The notes beneath the pieces were generated by a model that saw nothing but the letters and a program-made list of their open reading frames with translations, was not told where the DNA came from and did not search any database. Shown piece after piece: positions 40,208 through 49,690 of a stretch of 64,000 nt of DNA. Each line of letters starts with the position of its first letter. Within the stretch, counting starts at the first letter, position 1. The translations under genes were made by a program, and so were the position numbers. The stretch covers positions 2,586 through 66,585 of the forward strand of contig NZ_LMJF01000017.1 of the NCBI RefSeq assembly GCF_001429785.1, written 5' to 3'. This DNA is from Lysobacter sp. Root916 (lineage in GTDB: Bacteria; Pseudomonadota; Gammaproteobacteria; Xanthomonadales; Xanthomonadaceae).

Positions 40208-40984
40208 ATGCGTCCGCACACACCGCCACAACCGCCGCGATGGTACGTGATCTCGCTGCGGCCCAGCGGCGCGCACGCCGCCCTGCGGCGGGGCGCGGCG
40301 CGGCTGGGCGCCGACTTCATCGCCCTGTCGCCGTGGCGTTGGCGCCGGCGCGACGACGAGGCCGCGCGCGCCGCCCTCGAGGTCGCGCTGAGCGCGCCCT
40401 ATGCGGTGTTCACCAGTCCCGAAGCGGTACGCGCCGCGCACGCCTTGCGGCCGCTGCGCGACGACGGCCGGCGCGAGTGGTTCGCGGTCGGCGCCGGCAG
40501 TGCGGCGGCCTTGCGCCGGGCCGGCATCGCGCGCGTGCACGTGCCGCGCCGAATGGACAGCGAAGGCCTGCTCGCCGCGCTCGACACCCGCGAGTTGGCC
40601 GGCCGCGCGGTCGGCCTGATCACCGCGCCCGGCGGCCGCGGCCTGCTGACCCCGGAGCTGCAGGCGCGCGGTGCGCGGGTGCTGCGCGCCGACGTTTATG
40701 CGCGCGTGCCGATCGCGCCCGCGCCGCGCGCGATCGCGCGGCTGCGCGCGCTGGATGCGCCGGCGGTGCTGGCCCTGTCCAGCGGCGAAGCGCTGCAACG
40801 CGCCCTGGAGACCCTGCCCGAGGACGCCGCACGCGCCCTGCGCGGCGCCACCGCGCTGGCCGCCAGCCAGCGCCTGGCCCTGCTCGCGCGCGAACTGGGC
40901 TTCGCCCGGGTCCGGGTCGCCGCCGGCCCGCGTCCGCGCGAGCTGCTGGCGGCCGTGCCGGACGAGTTGCGTCGATCCGCATGA
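40208..40984 (+). CDS. hemD: Uroporphyrinogen-III synthase
   Basis: HemD cyclises hydroxymethylbilane to uroporphyrinogen III in haem synthesis. At 258 residues it fits the family, which is weakly conserved. Visible features are FTSPEAVRAA, FAVGAGSAAALRRAGI, LLAALDTRELAGRAVGLITAPGGRG and the late ALAASQRLALLARELG. The following genes are hemX and hemY, the usual partners. ATG at 40208 gives the standard start (PRWYVISLRP), and an ATG at 40172 is possible. Confidence 0.88.
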   Translation: MRPHTPPQPPRWYVISLRPSGAHAALRRGAARLGADFIALSPWRWRRRDDEAARAALEVALSAPYAVFTSPEAVRAAHALRPLRDDGRREWFAVGAGSAAALRRAGIARVHVPRRMDSEGLLAALDTRELAGRAVGLITAPGGRGLLTPELQARGARVLRADVYARVPIAPAPRAIARLRALDAPAVLALSSGEALQRALETLPEDAARALRGATALAASQRLALLARELGFARVRVAAGPRPRELLAAVPDELRRSA

Positions 40985-41021
40985 CTTGCGAGGACGGGCC
41001 TTCCGGTAGCATGGCGGTGTC

Positions 41022-42047
41022 ATGAGCGCCTCCCCCGATTCTTCCGCCCCGGCCTCCCCCACCTCCCGGCCCGCCTCCGACGTGTCCTCGCCCTCGCCCG
41101 CCCCCCGACGCTCCTCTTACTCCTGGCTCTGGTTGCTGTTGCTCGTGCTGCTCGCGGCCGGCGGCTGGTACTACTGGAAACAAATGCAAGCGAGTGCCGC
41201 GCGCGAACGCGCCGCGGTCGCCGACGCCGACCTGCGCCTGGACGCGCTGGACGAGCGCATCAACGCGCTGCGCAACGACCAGCGCTCGCAGAACCGCCGC
41301 CTGCAGCAGGCCGACACCACCAACCGCGTGCTGCGCGACGAATTGCACGGCATCGGCACGCGCGCCAGCCTGATCGAAGACAGCGTGTCCAAACTCGCCG
41401 ACCCCGATCGCCACGGCGCCCAGGCCATGCGCCTGGACGAAACCGAACTGCTGCTGACCCTGGGCCAGCAACGCCTGCAGATCGCCGGCGACCTGGCCGG
41501 CGCGCGCCGCGCCTATGCGCTGGCCGGCGGCGTGCTCGACGGCATCGACGACCCGGCCTACCTCAGCCTGCGCCAGACCCTGATGCAGGAGCGCGCCGCG
41601 CTGGACGCGCTGGGCATCGACCCGCGCGTGCGCGCGATGGCCGAGCTGGACGCGTTCGCGCGCACGCTGAGCCTGGCGCCGGTGCGCGACGCGCAGCCCG
41701 CCGCGCCGCGTGCGCCGTGGTGGCAGCGCGCGTTCGGCAACATCGTCGACATCCAGCCCAGCGACGGCGCGGTCGCGCTGCGCCCGGCCGATCGCGCGAT
41801 CGCATTGGCCGGCCTGCAACTGGAAATCTCGCTCGCTCGCGCCGCCGCCGAACGCCGCGACGATGCCGGTTACCGCAACGCGCTGAGCCGCGCCGACGGC
41901 TGGCTGCAACGCCTGGCGCCGGCCTCGGCGGCGCAGACGCGCCAGCGCGACAGCCTGAAATCGCTGGCCGCCATGCCGCTTTCACTGACGGTTCCCACGC
42001 TGGGCAGCACACTGCAGCAACTGCGCCAGTTGCGCACCACGCGCTGA
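41022..42047 (+). CDS. hemX: HemX-family membrane protein
   Basis: This 341-residue protein has a Pro/Ser-rich cytoplasmic N-terminus, one membrane helix (about residues 34-50: WLWLLLLVLLAAGGWYYW), then a periplasmic coiled-coil region with LDERINALRNDQRSQNRRLQ and a helical domain (LLLTLGQQRLQIAGDLAGAR). This matches HemX, annotated as an uroporphyrinogen-III C-methyltransferase-like protein, although methyltransferase activity is not evident from this chain. It sits 37 bases after hemD and 9 bases before hemY. Confidence 0.9.
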   Translation: MSASPDSSAPASPTSRPASDVSSPSPAPRRSSYSWLWLLLLVLLAAGGWYYWKQMQASAARERAAVADADLRLDALDERINALRNDQRSQNRRLQQADTTNRVLRDELHGIGTRASLIEDSVSKLADPDRHGAQAMRLDETELLLTLGQQRLQIAGDLAGARRAYALAGGVLDGIDDPAYLSLRQTLMQERAALDALGIDPRVRAMAELDAFARTLSLAPVRDAQPAAPRAPWWQRAFGNIVDIQPSDGAVALRPADRAIALAGLQLEISLARAAAERRDDAGYRNALSRADGWLQRLAPASAAQTRQRDSLKSLAAMPLSLTVPTLGSTLQQLRQLRTTR

Positions 42048-42056
42048 GGAGCCCGG

Positions 42057-43310
42057 ATGAATCTGTTCCGCAATCTGCTGTTCTGGATCGTGCTGGCGCT
42101 GGCCGGCGCCCTGGTCGCGCAACTGCTGGTGCAGGACCCCGGCTACGTGCTGGTGCGCTACGGCGGCAACGACTACACCACCAACGTCCCGAAGGCGATC
42201 CTGATCGCGGGCGCCACCTTGATCGGCTTGTGGCTGGCCTGGAAGGTGCTGTCGCTGCCGTTCGCGGCGGTGCGCCGGCATCGCAAGAAGCAGGCGCGCG
42301 CGCGCTTGATCGACGGCTTGGACGCCTTGCATCAGGGCCATTGGTCGCGCGCGGAAAAGTCCCTGGCCCTGGCCGCACGCAGCGACGACGTCGCCTCGAT
42401 CGCGCATGTCGGCGCCGCCCAGGCCGCGACCGCGCGCGGCGACGCCGCCGCCAGCGCGCAGCATCTGGACAGCCTGGGCAATGCCGGCTACCCGACCACG
42501 CGCGCGTTGGCCGCGGCCGAACTGGCCCTGGCCGCGGATCGCGCCGACGAGGCCCTGCTCGCGCTGGACGCGCCCGCCGCGCAGCCGCTGCCGCCGCGCG
42601 GACTGCTGCTGCGCGCGCGCGCGCTGGCCGCGCTGGGCCGCGCCGGCGAGGCTTACGGGCTGCTCGGTGCGCTGCGCCAGCAACAGGCCGTGCCGGCCGA
42701 GCGCCTGAGCCTGCTGGAAGCGCAGTGGGCCGAGGCCTCGCTGCGCGAAGCCGCCGACGCCAACGTGCTGGCCGATCGCTGGGAAGCGCTGCCCAAGCCG
42801 CTCAAGAGCGAGCCGGCCGCGGTCGCCGCCTACGCCGAACGCGCCGCCGCGCTGCGCTGGGAAGAAGCCGCGGCCAAGAGCCTGGAACAGGCGCTGGACA
42901 CGCGTTGGGACGAATCCTTGGCCGCGCTCTACGGGCGCCTGCCGATCGGCCGCCTCGACGCGCGCCGCGGCAACGCCGAGCGCTGGCTGTCGGCGCATCC
43001 GGCCAGCCCGGCGCTGCTGGTCACGCTGGCGCGCCTGGCCCGCGCGCAGGGCCAATGGCCGCAGGCCGAGGCCTATCTGCATCGCGCGCTGGCCCAGGGC
43101 GCCAACAGCGAAGCCTGGGAAGAGCTGGGCCACGGTTTCGCCGCCGCCGGCGACGATGCGCGCGCGCGCCTGAGTTACGCCAATGCCCTGCGCGCCGCGC
43201 GTGGCGAGGCCGCGAGCGAGCTGCCGGGACGCGACCTGCGCCAGAAGATTTTCGACGAGGCCGTGGTCGAGGAACGCGACGAACACGGCATGCCGCGTCT
43301 GCGCGGCTGA
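42057..43310 (+). CDS. hemY: HemY-family TPR membrane protein
   Basis: This 417-residue protein has two N-terminal membrane helices (residues 5-22 and 42-60) flanking the VLVRYGGNDYTTNVP segment typical of HemY_N. A long Ala-rich TPR-like helical domain follows. In enterobacteria HemY is encoded with hemX and hemD and is thought to support late haem or membrane processes. The exact role is not settled. The ATG follows GAGGAG. Confidence 0.92.
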   Translation: MNLFRNLLFWIVLALAGALVAQLLVQDPGYVLVRYGGNDYTTNVPKAILIAGATLIGLWLAWKVLSLPFAAVRRHRKKQARARLIDGLDALHQGHWSRAEKSLALAARSDDVASIAHVGAAQAATARGDAAASAQHLDSLGNAGYPTTRALAAAELALAADRADEALLALDAPAAQPLPPRGLLLRARALAALGRAGEAYGLLGALRQQQAVPAERLSLLEAQWAEASLREAADANVLADRWEALPKPLKSEPAAVAAYAERAAALRWEEAAAKSLEQALDTRWDESLAALYGRLPIGRLDARRGNAERWLSAHPASPALLVTLARLARAQGQWPQAEAYLHRALAQGANSEAWEELGHGFAAAGDDARARLSYANALRAARGEAASELPGRDLRQKIFDEAVVEERDEHGMPRLRG

Positions 43311-43361
43311 GCGGCGTCCGGCATCGATGCGCGGCGATCGCCGCGCGTTCGCGCAGCGGAC

Positions 43362-43922
43362 TCAGCGGCCGCCGACGTAGGTCGGCAGCGTCGCCAGGAA
43401 CGCCTGGCCGCAGCCTTTGAAGCGCGCATAGACCGGGCCGATGTGGCTGGGCATCAGGATCCGCGCCATGGCCACGCCGCCGATCAACAGCCCCAACATG
43501 AGCAGGGCGCCGGCCAGGATCAGCCAGCCGCGCTCCATATCCACGCCCATGAACATCAGCGTCATGCCCAGCGGCACGCTGGCCCAGGCGATGCCCAGGC
43601 CGATCCTCCGCCGGCGCAGGTGGCGTTCGCACAGGCCGGCGCTGACGCGCGTGTGCTTGCGCACCATCGCCGCGATCACCGCGTAGATCAGCAGATTCAA
43701 CAGGATCAGCACGTACCAGGCCGGCGTGTGCCAGTAATAACGGCGATGCTTGATCGGCTCCACCGCCGGCGCATTGCACTTGATGCAGCGCGGCGGCAGT
43801 TTGCACTCCGCGCGCACCACCAGCACCGCGCCTTCCCGCCAGCAGTCGCCGTCCAGCTCGACCCGCGTCGGCGCGACATACAGCGGCGCTTTCGGCGCCT
43901 CATACGGATTGAACGCAGTCAT
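43362..43922 (-). CDS. Membrane protein with an N-terminal CxxC motif, unknown function
   Basis: This 186-residue protein begins with NPYEAPKAP, a pattern common in small bacterial membrane proteins. A soluble part contains CKLPPRCIKCNAPA, which could hold a metal or form a disulphide. A pair of hydrophobic helices follows (residues 68-88 WYVLILLNLLIYAVIAAMV and 105-150 in two segments), with a CERH motif between them. The ATG has AGGGGAT upstream. Similar proteins are common, but I know no function. Confidence 0.72.
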   Translation of the reverse strand: MTAFNPYEAPKAPLYVAPTRVELDGDCWREGAVLVVRAECKLPPRCIKCNAPAVEPIKHRRYYWHTPAWYVLILLNLLIYAVIAAMVRKHTRVSAGLCERHLRRRRIGLGIAWASVPLGMTLMFMGVDMERGWLILAGALLMLGLLIGGVAMARILMPSHIGPVYARFKGCGQAFLATLPTYVGGR

Positions 43923-44045
43923 CGGATCCCCTGTCGCCGGCGACTCGGCGCGCCCGTGTTCGCAAGGCCGCGCCGGTGGACGCGCGCCATCCCCATGACT
44001 GCGCGCCGTGCCTGCGACGAGGATAGAGGCCGCGCAGCGGCTTGC

Positions 44046-44546
44046 CTAGCCGGACGCGAGCAAATCCCGATACACCGCAAGGTCCTCGGCCGAGTAGCAG
44101 CAGAAGATCGCGCGCAGCGGGTACGACTGCGTGGCCAACGTCACCGTCGCGATCGCGATGCGCGCGGCGGCGTCGATCGGATAGCCGTAGATGCCGGTGC
44201 TGATCGAGGGGAACGCGATCGAGCGCAGCGCGTACCGCTGCGCCAGCTCCAGCGCATTGCGATAGCACGCGGCCAGGGTGTCGGCCTCGCCGTGCTCGCC
44301 GCCGCGCCAGACCGGGCCGACGGTGTGGATCACATGGCGCGCGGGCAGCCGATAACCGCGCGTGAGCTTGGCCTGTCCGGGCTTGCAGCCGCCGAGCAGG
44401 CGGCATTCGGCGACCAGCTCGGGACCGGCGGCGCGATGGATCGCGCCGTCGACGCCGCCTCCGCCCAGCAGCGAGCTGTTGGCGGCATTGACGATGGCGT
44501 CGACGTCCAGGGTGACGATGTTGGCCTGGATCGCTTCGAGGGACAT
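44046..44546 (-). CDS. Macrodomain protein, probable O-acetyl-ADP-ribose deacetylase
   Basis: This 166-residue single macrodomain resembles Ymd[25 protein letters not shown] (ADP-ribose binding and catalytic loop), [13 protein letters not shown], and [15 protein letters not shown] for the diphosphate loop. Such enzymes remove O-acetyl from ADP-ribose or ADP-ribose from acidic residues. The ATG has AGGAG eight bases upstream. Confidence 0.92.
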   Translation of the reverse strand: MSLEAIQANIVTLDVDAIVNAANSSLLGGGGVDGAIHRAAGPELVAECRLLGGCKPGQAKLTRGYRLPARHVIHTVGPVWRGGEHGEADTLAACYRNALELAQRYALRSIAFPSISTGIYGYPIDAAARIAIATVTLATQSYPLRAIFCCYSAEDLAVYRDLLASG

Positions 44547-44588
44547 GCCGGCGCTCCTGGGTGAAAAACTCGATGCCCGTTAACGCGA

Positions 44589-44646
44589 TGGGAGCGGGGC
44601 GAGTCGCGAGGGCGCCGGGCGCCGATCGCGGCTCACGCCGCTCCCA
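44589..44646. repeat. REP-like palindromic repeat
   Basis: TGGGAGCGG (44589-44597) and CCGCTCCCA (44638-44646) are perfect inverted arms. Inside is a second symmetric GC-rich segment (GGCGCCGGGCGCC near 44611). The outer form TGTGGGAGCGGCGTGAGCCGCG on the minus strand resembles extragenic repeats I remember from Lysobacter and Stenotrophomonas genomes. It lies between the thiolase stop and the macrodomain gene. Confidence 0.6.
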
Positions 44647-44674
44647 CAGGTAGCAGGACGCGTGCGGGCGAGGC

Positions 44675-45952
44675 TCAGCGCTCGAGGATCGCCACCACGC
44701 CCATGCCGCCGGCGGTGCAGATCGAGATCAGGCAACGGCCGCCGCCGCGCTGCTTGAGCTCCTTGGCGGCGGTGGCGACGATGCGCGCGCCGGTGGCCGC
44801 GAACGGATGGCCGGCCGCCAGCGAGGAGCCGTTGGGGTTGATCTTGGCCGGGTCGATGCGGCCCAGCGGCGCGTCCAGGCCGAGGCGGTTCTTGCAGTAG
44901 TCCTCGCTCTCCCAGGCGCGCAGTGTGCACAGCACCTGCGCGGCGAAAGCCTCGTGGATCTCGTAGAAATCGAAGTCCTGCAGCGTCAGCCCGTTGCGCT
45001 TGAGCATCTCCGGCACCGCCACGGTCGGGGCCATCAGCAGGCCTTCGCCGTGCACGAAGTCCACCGCCGCCACCTGCGAATCGCGCAGGTAGCACAGCAC
45101 CTCGTGGTTGTGCGCGCGCGCCCACTCTTCCGAGGCCAGCAGGCAGGCCGCGGCGCCGTCGGTGAGCGGGGTGGAATTGGCCGCGGTCAGGGTGCCGCGC
45201 CCGGAGACCTTGTCGAACGCCGGCTTCAGCGTGGCCAGCTTTTCCAGGCTGCTGTCGGCGCGCAGGTTGTTGTCGCGCGAGACGCCGCGGAAGCTGACCA
45301 CCAGGTCCTCGAAGAAGCCGCGCTCGTAGGCCGCGGCCAGCTTCTGGTGCGAGGACAGCGCCCACTCGTCCTGCGAGTCGCGCGCGATGTTCCACTCCTT
45401 GGCCATGTCCTCGCAGTGGTCGCCCATGCTCTTGCCGGTGCGCGGCTCGGCCACGCCCGGGAACTCGGGCTTGAGCTCGCGCAGATGGAAACCCTTGAAC
45501 GCGGCCAGCTTGTCCTTGGTGGTCTTGGCGCGCGCGGCCTCGAGCAGACGGCGGCGCAGGCGCTTGCCGTACACGATCGGCACGTCGGAAGTGGTGTCGG
45601 AACCGCCGCCGATGCCGACCTCGATCTGGCCGGTGGCGATCTTGTTGCCGACGGTGATGATCGAATCCAGCGAGGTGCCGCAGGCGCGCTGCAGGGTGAT
45701 GCCCGGCGTCAGCGGCGACAGCCCCGAGGACAGCGCGGCCTCGCGGCCGAGGTTCCAGTCGCTGCTGTGCTTGATCACGGCGCCCATCGCGACCTCGCCC
45801 AGCTGCTGGCCGTGCAGGCCGAACTTCTCGACCAGGGCGCCGAGCGTCCGTACCGACATGCCGAGATTGCCGACGTCCGCGTAGGCGGTGTTCTGGCGGC
45901 AGAACGGAATGCGAACGCCACCGAGCACGGCGACGGGACGGACAGGACGCAT
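44675..45952 (-). CDS. fadI: Acetyl-CoA C-acyltransferase (thiolase, FadI type)
   Basis: This is a thiolase of 425 residues. The active-site cysteine lies in LQRACGTSLDSI near residue 89, the histidine motif is FYEIHEAFAAQVL, and the second catalytic cysteine region is LISICTAGGMGVVAIL with NPNGSSLAAGHPFAATGAR before it. Size and sequence fit FadI, the beta subunit-like thiolase of fatty acid oxidation, but the usual FadJ partner is not adjacent. The gene symbol is therefore moderate, while the enzyme class is secure. The ATG has AGGT upstream. Confidence 0.9.
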   Translation of the reverse strand: MRPVRPVAVLGGVRIPFCRQNTAYADVGNLGMSVRTLGALVEKFGLHGQQLGEVAMGAVIKHSSDWNLGREAALSSGLSPLTPGITLQRACGTSLDSIITVGNKIATGQIEVGIGGGSDTTSDVPIVYGKRLRRRLLEAARAKTTKDKLAAFKGFHLRELKPEFPGVAEPRTGKSMGDHCEDMAKEWNIARDSQDEWALSSHQKLAAAYERGFFEDLVVSFRGVSRDNNLRADSSLEKLATLKPAFDKVSGRGTLTAANSTPLTDGAAACLLASEEWARAHNHEVLCYLRDSQVAAVDFVHGEGLLMAPTVAVPEMLKRNGLTLQDFDFYEIHEAFAAQVLCTLRAWESEDYCKNRLGLDAPLGRIDPAKINPNGSSLAAGHPFAATGARIVATAAKELKQRGGGRCLISICTAGGMGVVAILER

Positions 45953-46089
45953 CGGGATACCTCGGGTTGGCGGGACAGCGGGAAGGCGGGTGAAGCTGGA
46001 GACCGGCCCGCAACATCATCACGGGCATAATGGCGCAGTGTAGCGCCGCCTCCGCGCGCAACCAAACGCCAGCGTATCCAAGCCCGACG

Positions 46090-47004
46090 ATGACCTCAGA
46101 CGCCAGCCACCGCCCAGCGCCTCCCGCCCCGCTGCACGTGCTCGGGGCGCTTGCGCTGGAGCTCCGGGGCGACGCCGCCGTCGCCCGCCACGCCCTGTCC
46201 CAGGCCCAGGTCGGGCCGCTGGCCGACCTGATCGCGCGCGATCTGGCCGGCTTCGCGCCCCAAGCCGCGGCGCTGGAGCTGGTCGTCGTCGGCGCCCATT
46301 ACGACCCGGTCGAGGTGCTGCGCCCGGGCTGGCCGCTGCACCACGAGCTCGACCAGTTGGCCGCGCGCGCGCCCGGCCGGCGCGAGGCGGAGGGCCGGAT
46401 CGTGGCCTTCGGCGCCCACGAGGACCGCCTGCCCGGCACCCTGCCGCCCTCGCCCGACTTCGCCGGCGGCCCGCTGCGGCTGGTGCCGTTCCTGCTCGGC
46501 GGCGACCCCGACATCGCCGCGCGCGTGGGCGACGCCTTCGAAACCAGCCTGCTCGAACGCGGCATGGCCGGCGCCGACACCGCCCTGGCCGCGCAGGAGG
46601 CGTTCGGCCTGCAGGTCGAGCACGCGCGCTACCTGACCGTGCACGACCTGGCCGCGATGATGGCCATGCAGTACGAGCACGCCGGCCTGGCGCCGCTGTG
46701 GCCGATCCTGGAAACCGCGCTGCTGCAGCCCGACGGCGAGGAGTGGCTGGACACGCCGCCGGAGCCGCTGATCCATTACGCCGACGGCGAAGCGCGGATC
46801 GCGATGTTCTCGCCGCCGGCCTGGCATGCGCGCTACGCGCCCGAGGCGCCCTGCGACAGCGACGACTGCCGCGCCCAGCTCAATCGCCGCTACCAGCATT
46901 TCGAGGCGCGCCTGCGCCAGATCGCCGCGGTGCTGGGCGCGCACGGCGTGCCGGTGACCTTCGTGCATTGCGAAGACGGTGAGCAGGCGCGCGATCAGCT
47001 TTGA
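46090..47004 (+). CDS. Conserved hypothetical protein
   Basis: This 304-residue soluble, acidic protein has no signal peptide. Segments such as ELVVVGAHYDPVEVLRPGWPLH, LVPFLLGGDPDIAARVGD and LTVHDLAAMMAMQYEHAGLAPLW look conserved and structured. Two cysteines lie close together in APCDSDDCRAQLNRRY, with a late VTFVHCEDGE. I recall similar uncharacterised proteins in Xanthomonadaceae. ATG at 46090 is preferred over a frame extending 20 codons upstream towards the divergent thiolase promoter. Function unknown. Confidence 0.75.
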   Translation: MTSDASHRPAPPAPLHVLGALALELRGDAAVARHALSQAQVGPLADLIARDLAGFAPQAAALELVVVGAHYDPVEVLRPGWPLHHELDQLAARAPGRREAEGRIVAFGAHEDRLPGTLPPSPDFAGGPLRLVPFLLGGDPDIAARVGDAFETSLLERGMAGADTALAAQEAFGLQVEHARYLTVHDLAAMMAMQYEHAGLAPLWPILETALLQPDGEEWLDTPPEPLIHYADGEARIAMFSPPAWHARYAPEAPCDSDDCRAQLNRRYQHFEARLRQIAAVLGAHGVPVTFVHCEDGEQARDQL

Positions 47005-47025
47005 AGCGCGCCTGAGCCGGCGCGC

Positions 47026-47517
47026 TCAGCTTTTGCCGAACTCGCTTTCGAAGATCGCGTAACCCGCATCGTCCATGGCCAGCGCACGGTAAGTGCTTTG
47101 CGCGGCGGTGTTGGCGCGTTCGACGTACAAGCGCAGACCGATCACGCCCGGCGTGGCCTGCGCCAGCGCGGCGACGTGGCCGTGCATGGCCTGGTACACG
47201 CCCTGGCGGCGGTGCTCGGGGGCGACGTAGACGCTCTGGATCCACCACCAGTCGCCGTTGCGCCAGTCGCTCCACTCGTGGGTGAACATCAAGGTGCCGG
47301 CGGCGGCGGCGATGGTTTCGCGGCCGGCGACTTCGACTTCGCGCATGGCGATGAAGTAACGCGCCTTGGCGCCATCGGCCAGACCGGCCTCGACGCCGGC
47401 GCGCACGGTGTCCGGATCGAGTCGCTTGTGTTCGGTTTCCCAGGCCATCGCGATCATCCAGTCGGCGATCAGATCGCGGTCGGCGGCTTCGGCGTCGCGG
47501 ATGCGCAGGCGGGTCAT
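47026..47517 (-). CDS. GNAT-family N-acetyltransferase
   Basis: This 163-residue protein is of the GCN5-related fold. The acetyl-CoA loop is VYVAPEHRRQGVYQAMHGHV, preceded by the strand WWWIQ and followed by VIGLRLYVERANTAAQSTYRALA, typical of the late GNAT motifs. It begins with RIRDAEAADRDLIADWM. It is convergent with the preceding plus-strand gene. The substrate is unknown. Confidence 0.9.
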   Translation of the reverse strand: MTRLRIRDAEAADRDLIADWMIAMAWETEHKRLDPDTVRAGVEAGLADGAKARYFIAMREVEVAGRETIAAAAGTLMFTHEWSDWRNGDWWWIQSVYVAPEHRRQGVYQAMHGHVAALAQATPGVIGLRLYVERANTAAQSTYRALAMDDAGYAIFESEFGKS

Positions 47518-47619
47518 GGCGGCGTGTCTAGGCGTGGGCGGTCAGGATAAGCGGGCGGCGCTGGTTCGTCGCCGCCCTTATGCCACGACGGCGACGCGCG
47601 GCGCCGCCGATCGCCGAAC

Positions 47620-48186
47620 TCAGTGCGACACCGAGATCACGCCGCAAGCCACGCGCGCGCCGGCGTTGCCGGCCGGCTGGCTCACGTAGTCGTCGGGCGC
47701 CGCATGCACCACCACCGCGCGGCCGGCGATGTCGTTGCCGGCGCCGCCGCCCAGGGTCACGGCGCGCGCGTGCGCGTCGACCTTGGCCACGCCGTCGGCA
47801 TCGGCGACCAGGTTGTCCATATCGCCGCCGTGATGGCTGCCGCTGTCGACCTTGCCGTGCGCGCTCATGCCCGGATTGAAGTGGCCGCCCGCGCTGCTGG
47901 CGTCGACCGCGCTGCAATCGCCCTTCTCGTGGATATGGATCGCATGCACGCTGCCCGGCGCGAAGCCGCCGATCACGCCGGTCAGGCGCACGCCGTCGGC
48001 GGTCGGCACGATCTGCAGCTTGCCGCTGACCAGACTGCCCGAGGCCGAGGCCAGGATCGCCTGCCCGGACTGCGCGGTGGACACCGGCTTGGGCGCCGGC
48101 GGCGCGGTCTTCTTCGGCGCCGACCCGCAGGCGGTCAGAACCACGGCGGTGACGGCGATCAGGGCGGTGCGGGCGGCGGTGTTCAT
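47620..48186 (-). CDS. sodC: Lipoprotein copper/zinc superoxide dismutase
   Basis: This 188-residue periplasmic enzyme has a lipoprotein signal (VVLTAC lipobox, cysteine at residue 20) and a Lys/Pro-rich linker. The copper ligands are in HAIHIHEKGDC, zinc ligands in GGHFNPGMSAHG and the following HHGGDMDNL, and the C-terminal ARVACGVI carries the disulphide cysteine. It dismutates superoxide outside the cytoplasm, attached to the outer membrane. The ATG has AGGAG seven bases upstream. Confidence 0.95.
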   Translation of the reverse strand: MNTAARTALIAVTAVVLTACGSAPKKTAPPAPKPVSTAQSGQAILASASGSLVSGKLQIVPTADGVRLTGVIGGFAPGSVHAIHIHEKGDCSAVDASSAGGHFNPGMSAHGKVDSGSHHGGDMDNLVADADGVAKVDAHARAVTLGGGAGNDIAGRAVVVHAAPDDYVSQPAGNAGARVACGVISVSH

Positions 48187-48277
48187 GACGACTCCTGGGT
48201 TCGATCGAATGCGTTGGATAAGGAATGGGATAGCGGCCCCGGCACGCTAGCGCGCGCTCGGTTCAGCGCCGGTGAAA

Positions 48278-49690
48278 CTAGCTGCGCTTGCGACCGGAGC
48301 CGAGCTTGCGGGTCAAGGTGTTGCGGCCCAGGCCCAGGCGCGTCGCGGCTTCGCTGCGACGGCCGCCGGTATGCTCCAGCGCTGCTTCCAGCAGCGTGCG
48401 GTCGAACCGATCGCGCGCATGCGCATGGATGTCCTGCGCACCCTCGGCCAGTTGCGCGCGCACCCACGCGGCCAGGCGCGCGTCCCAGTCGTCGTCGCCG
48501 CGCGCGCGCGCGCTGGTGGCCAGCGCCTCGTCCAGATCGGCGCGGCCGATGCTGTCGCCGGGCGCCAGCGCGGCCAGGCGCCAGCACACGTTCTCCAACT
48601 CGCGCACGTTGCCGGGCCAGTCGTGCGCCTGCAATCGCTCCAGCGCCGCCTTCGACAGGCGCTTGGGCGCGGCCGCGAACTTGGCCGCGGCCGCGGCCAG
48701 GAAACGCTCGGCGAGCTGGCCGATGTCGGCGCGGCGTTCGCGCAGCGGCGGCAGGCGCAGGCGCACCACGTCCAGGCGATGCAACAGATCGGCGCGGAAG
48801 CGGCCCTCGCCGACCAACGTCTCCAGGTCCTGATGGGTGGCGGCGATCACGCGCACGTCGACGCGGATCAGTTCGCGGCCGCCGACGCGGAAGAACTCGC
48901 CCTCGGCCAGCACGCGCAGCAAACGCGTCTGCAACGGCAGCGGCATGTCGCCGATCTCGTCCAGGAACAGGCTGCCACCGTCGGCCTGTTCGAAGCGGCC
49001 GATGTGGCGGCGCTGGGCACCGGTGAAGGCGCCGGCTTCGTGGCCGAACAATTCGCTTTCCAGCAGCTCGGCCGGAATCGCGGCGGTGTTGAGCGCCACG
49101 AACGGGCGCTGCGCGCGCGGCGATTCGCGGTGCAGCGCGCGCGCGACCAGTTCCTTGCCGGTGCCGGTCTCGCCGGTGATCAGCACCGACAGCGGCGCCT
49201 GCGCGAGCCGGCCGATCGCGCGGAACAGCGTGCGCATCGCCGGCGTGTCGCCGATCAAGGCATCGGCCGCGGCCGCGTCGCCGGCTTCGGCCGGTGCCGG
49301 CGCGCCGCGTTCGGCGCCTAGCGCGCGCGCGGCCAGCGCCACCGCGTCGTCGAGATCGAAAGGCTTGGACAGGAACTCGTGCGCGCCGCCGCGGAACGCG
49401 CCGGCGGTGCTGGCCACGTCGGTGTAGGCGCTCATCACGATCACCGGCAGATGCGGCGCGGCGGCCTTGAGCTTGTCCAGCAGCACCAGGCCGTCGTCGC
49501 CGGGCATGCGCACGTCGGTGAACAACAGCTCGGGCGCGCCGCGCGAGGCCAGCGCGTCCAACACGTCCTGGGCGTTCTCGAAACCGTCGACCGCGTAGCC
49601 GGCCTCGCGCAAGGCGGTGGCCAGCACGAAGCGCACGCTGCGGTCGTCGTCGACCACCCAGACCCGGGCCGGCGCGGAAGGGACGTTCAT
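48278..49690 (-). CDS. ntrC: Nitrogen regulator NtrC
   Basis: NtrC is the response regulator activating sigma-54 promoters under nitrogen limitation. The 470-residue protein has a receiver domain (DDD near residue 14, phosphorylated Asp in FTDVRMPGDDG, Lys in FLSKPFD), an AAA+ domain with GETGTGKE, GAFTGA and FLDEIGDM, and a Fis-type helix-turn-helix (RRSEAATRLGLGRNTLTRKL). Its ATG shares four bases with the ntrB stop. The linker between receiver and AAA+ domains is Ala/Pro-rich. Confidence 0.94.
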   Translation of the reverse strand: MNVPSAPARVWVVDDDRSVRFVLATALREAGYAVDGFENAQDVLDALASRGAPELLFTDVRMPGDDGLVLLDKLKAAAPHLPVIVMSAYTDVASTAGAFRGGAHEFLSKPFDLDDAVALAARALGAERGAPAPAEAGDAAAADALIGDTPAMRTLFRAIGRLAQAPLSVLITGETGTGKELVARALHRESPRAQRPFVALNTAAIPAELLESELFGHEAGAFTGAQRRHIGRFEQADGGSLFLDEIGDMPLPLQTRLLRVLAEGEFFRVGGRELIRVDVRVIAATHQDLETLVGEGRFRADLLHRLDVVRLRLPPLRERRADIGQLAERFLAAAAAKFAAAPKRLSKAALERLQAHDWPGNVRELENVCWRLAALAPGDSIGRADLDEALATSARARGDDDWDARLAAWVRAQLAEGAQDIHAHARDRFDRTLLEAALEHTGGRRSEAATRLGLGRNTLTRKLGSGRKRS

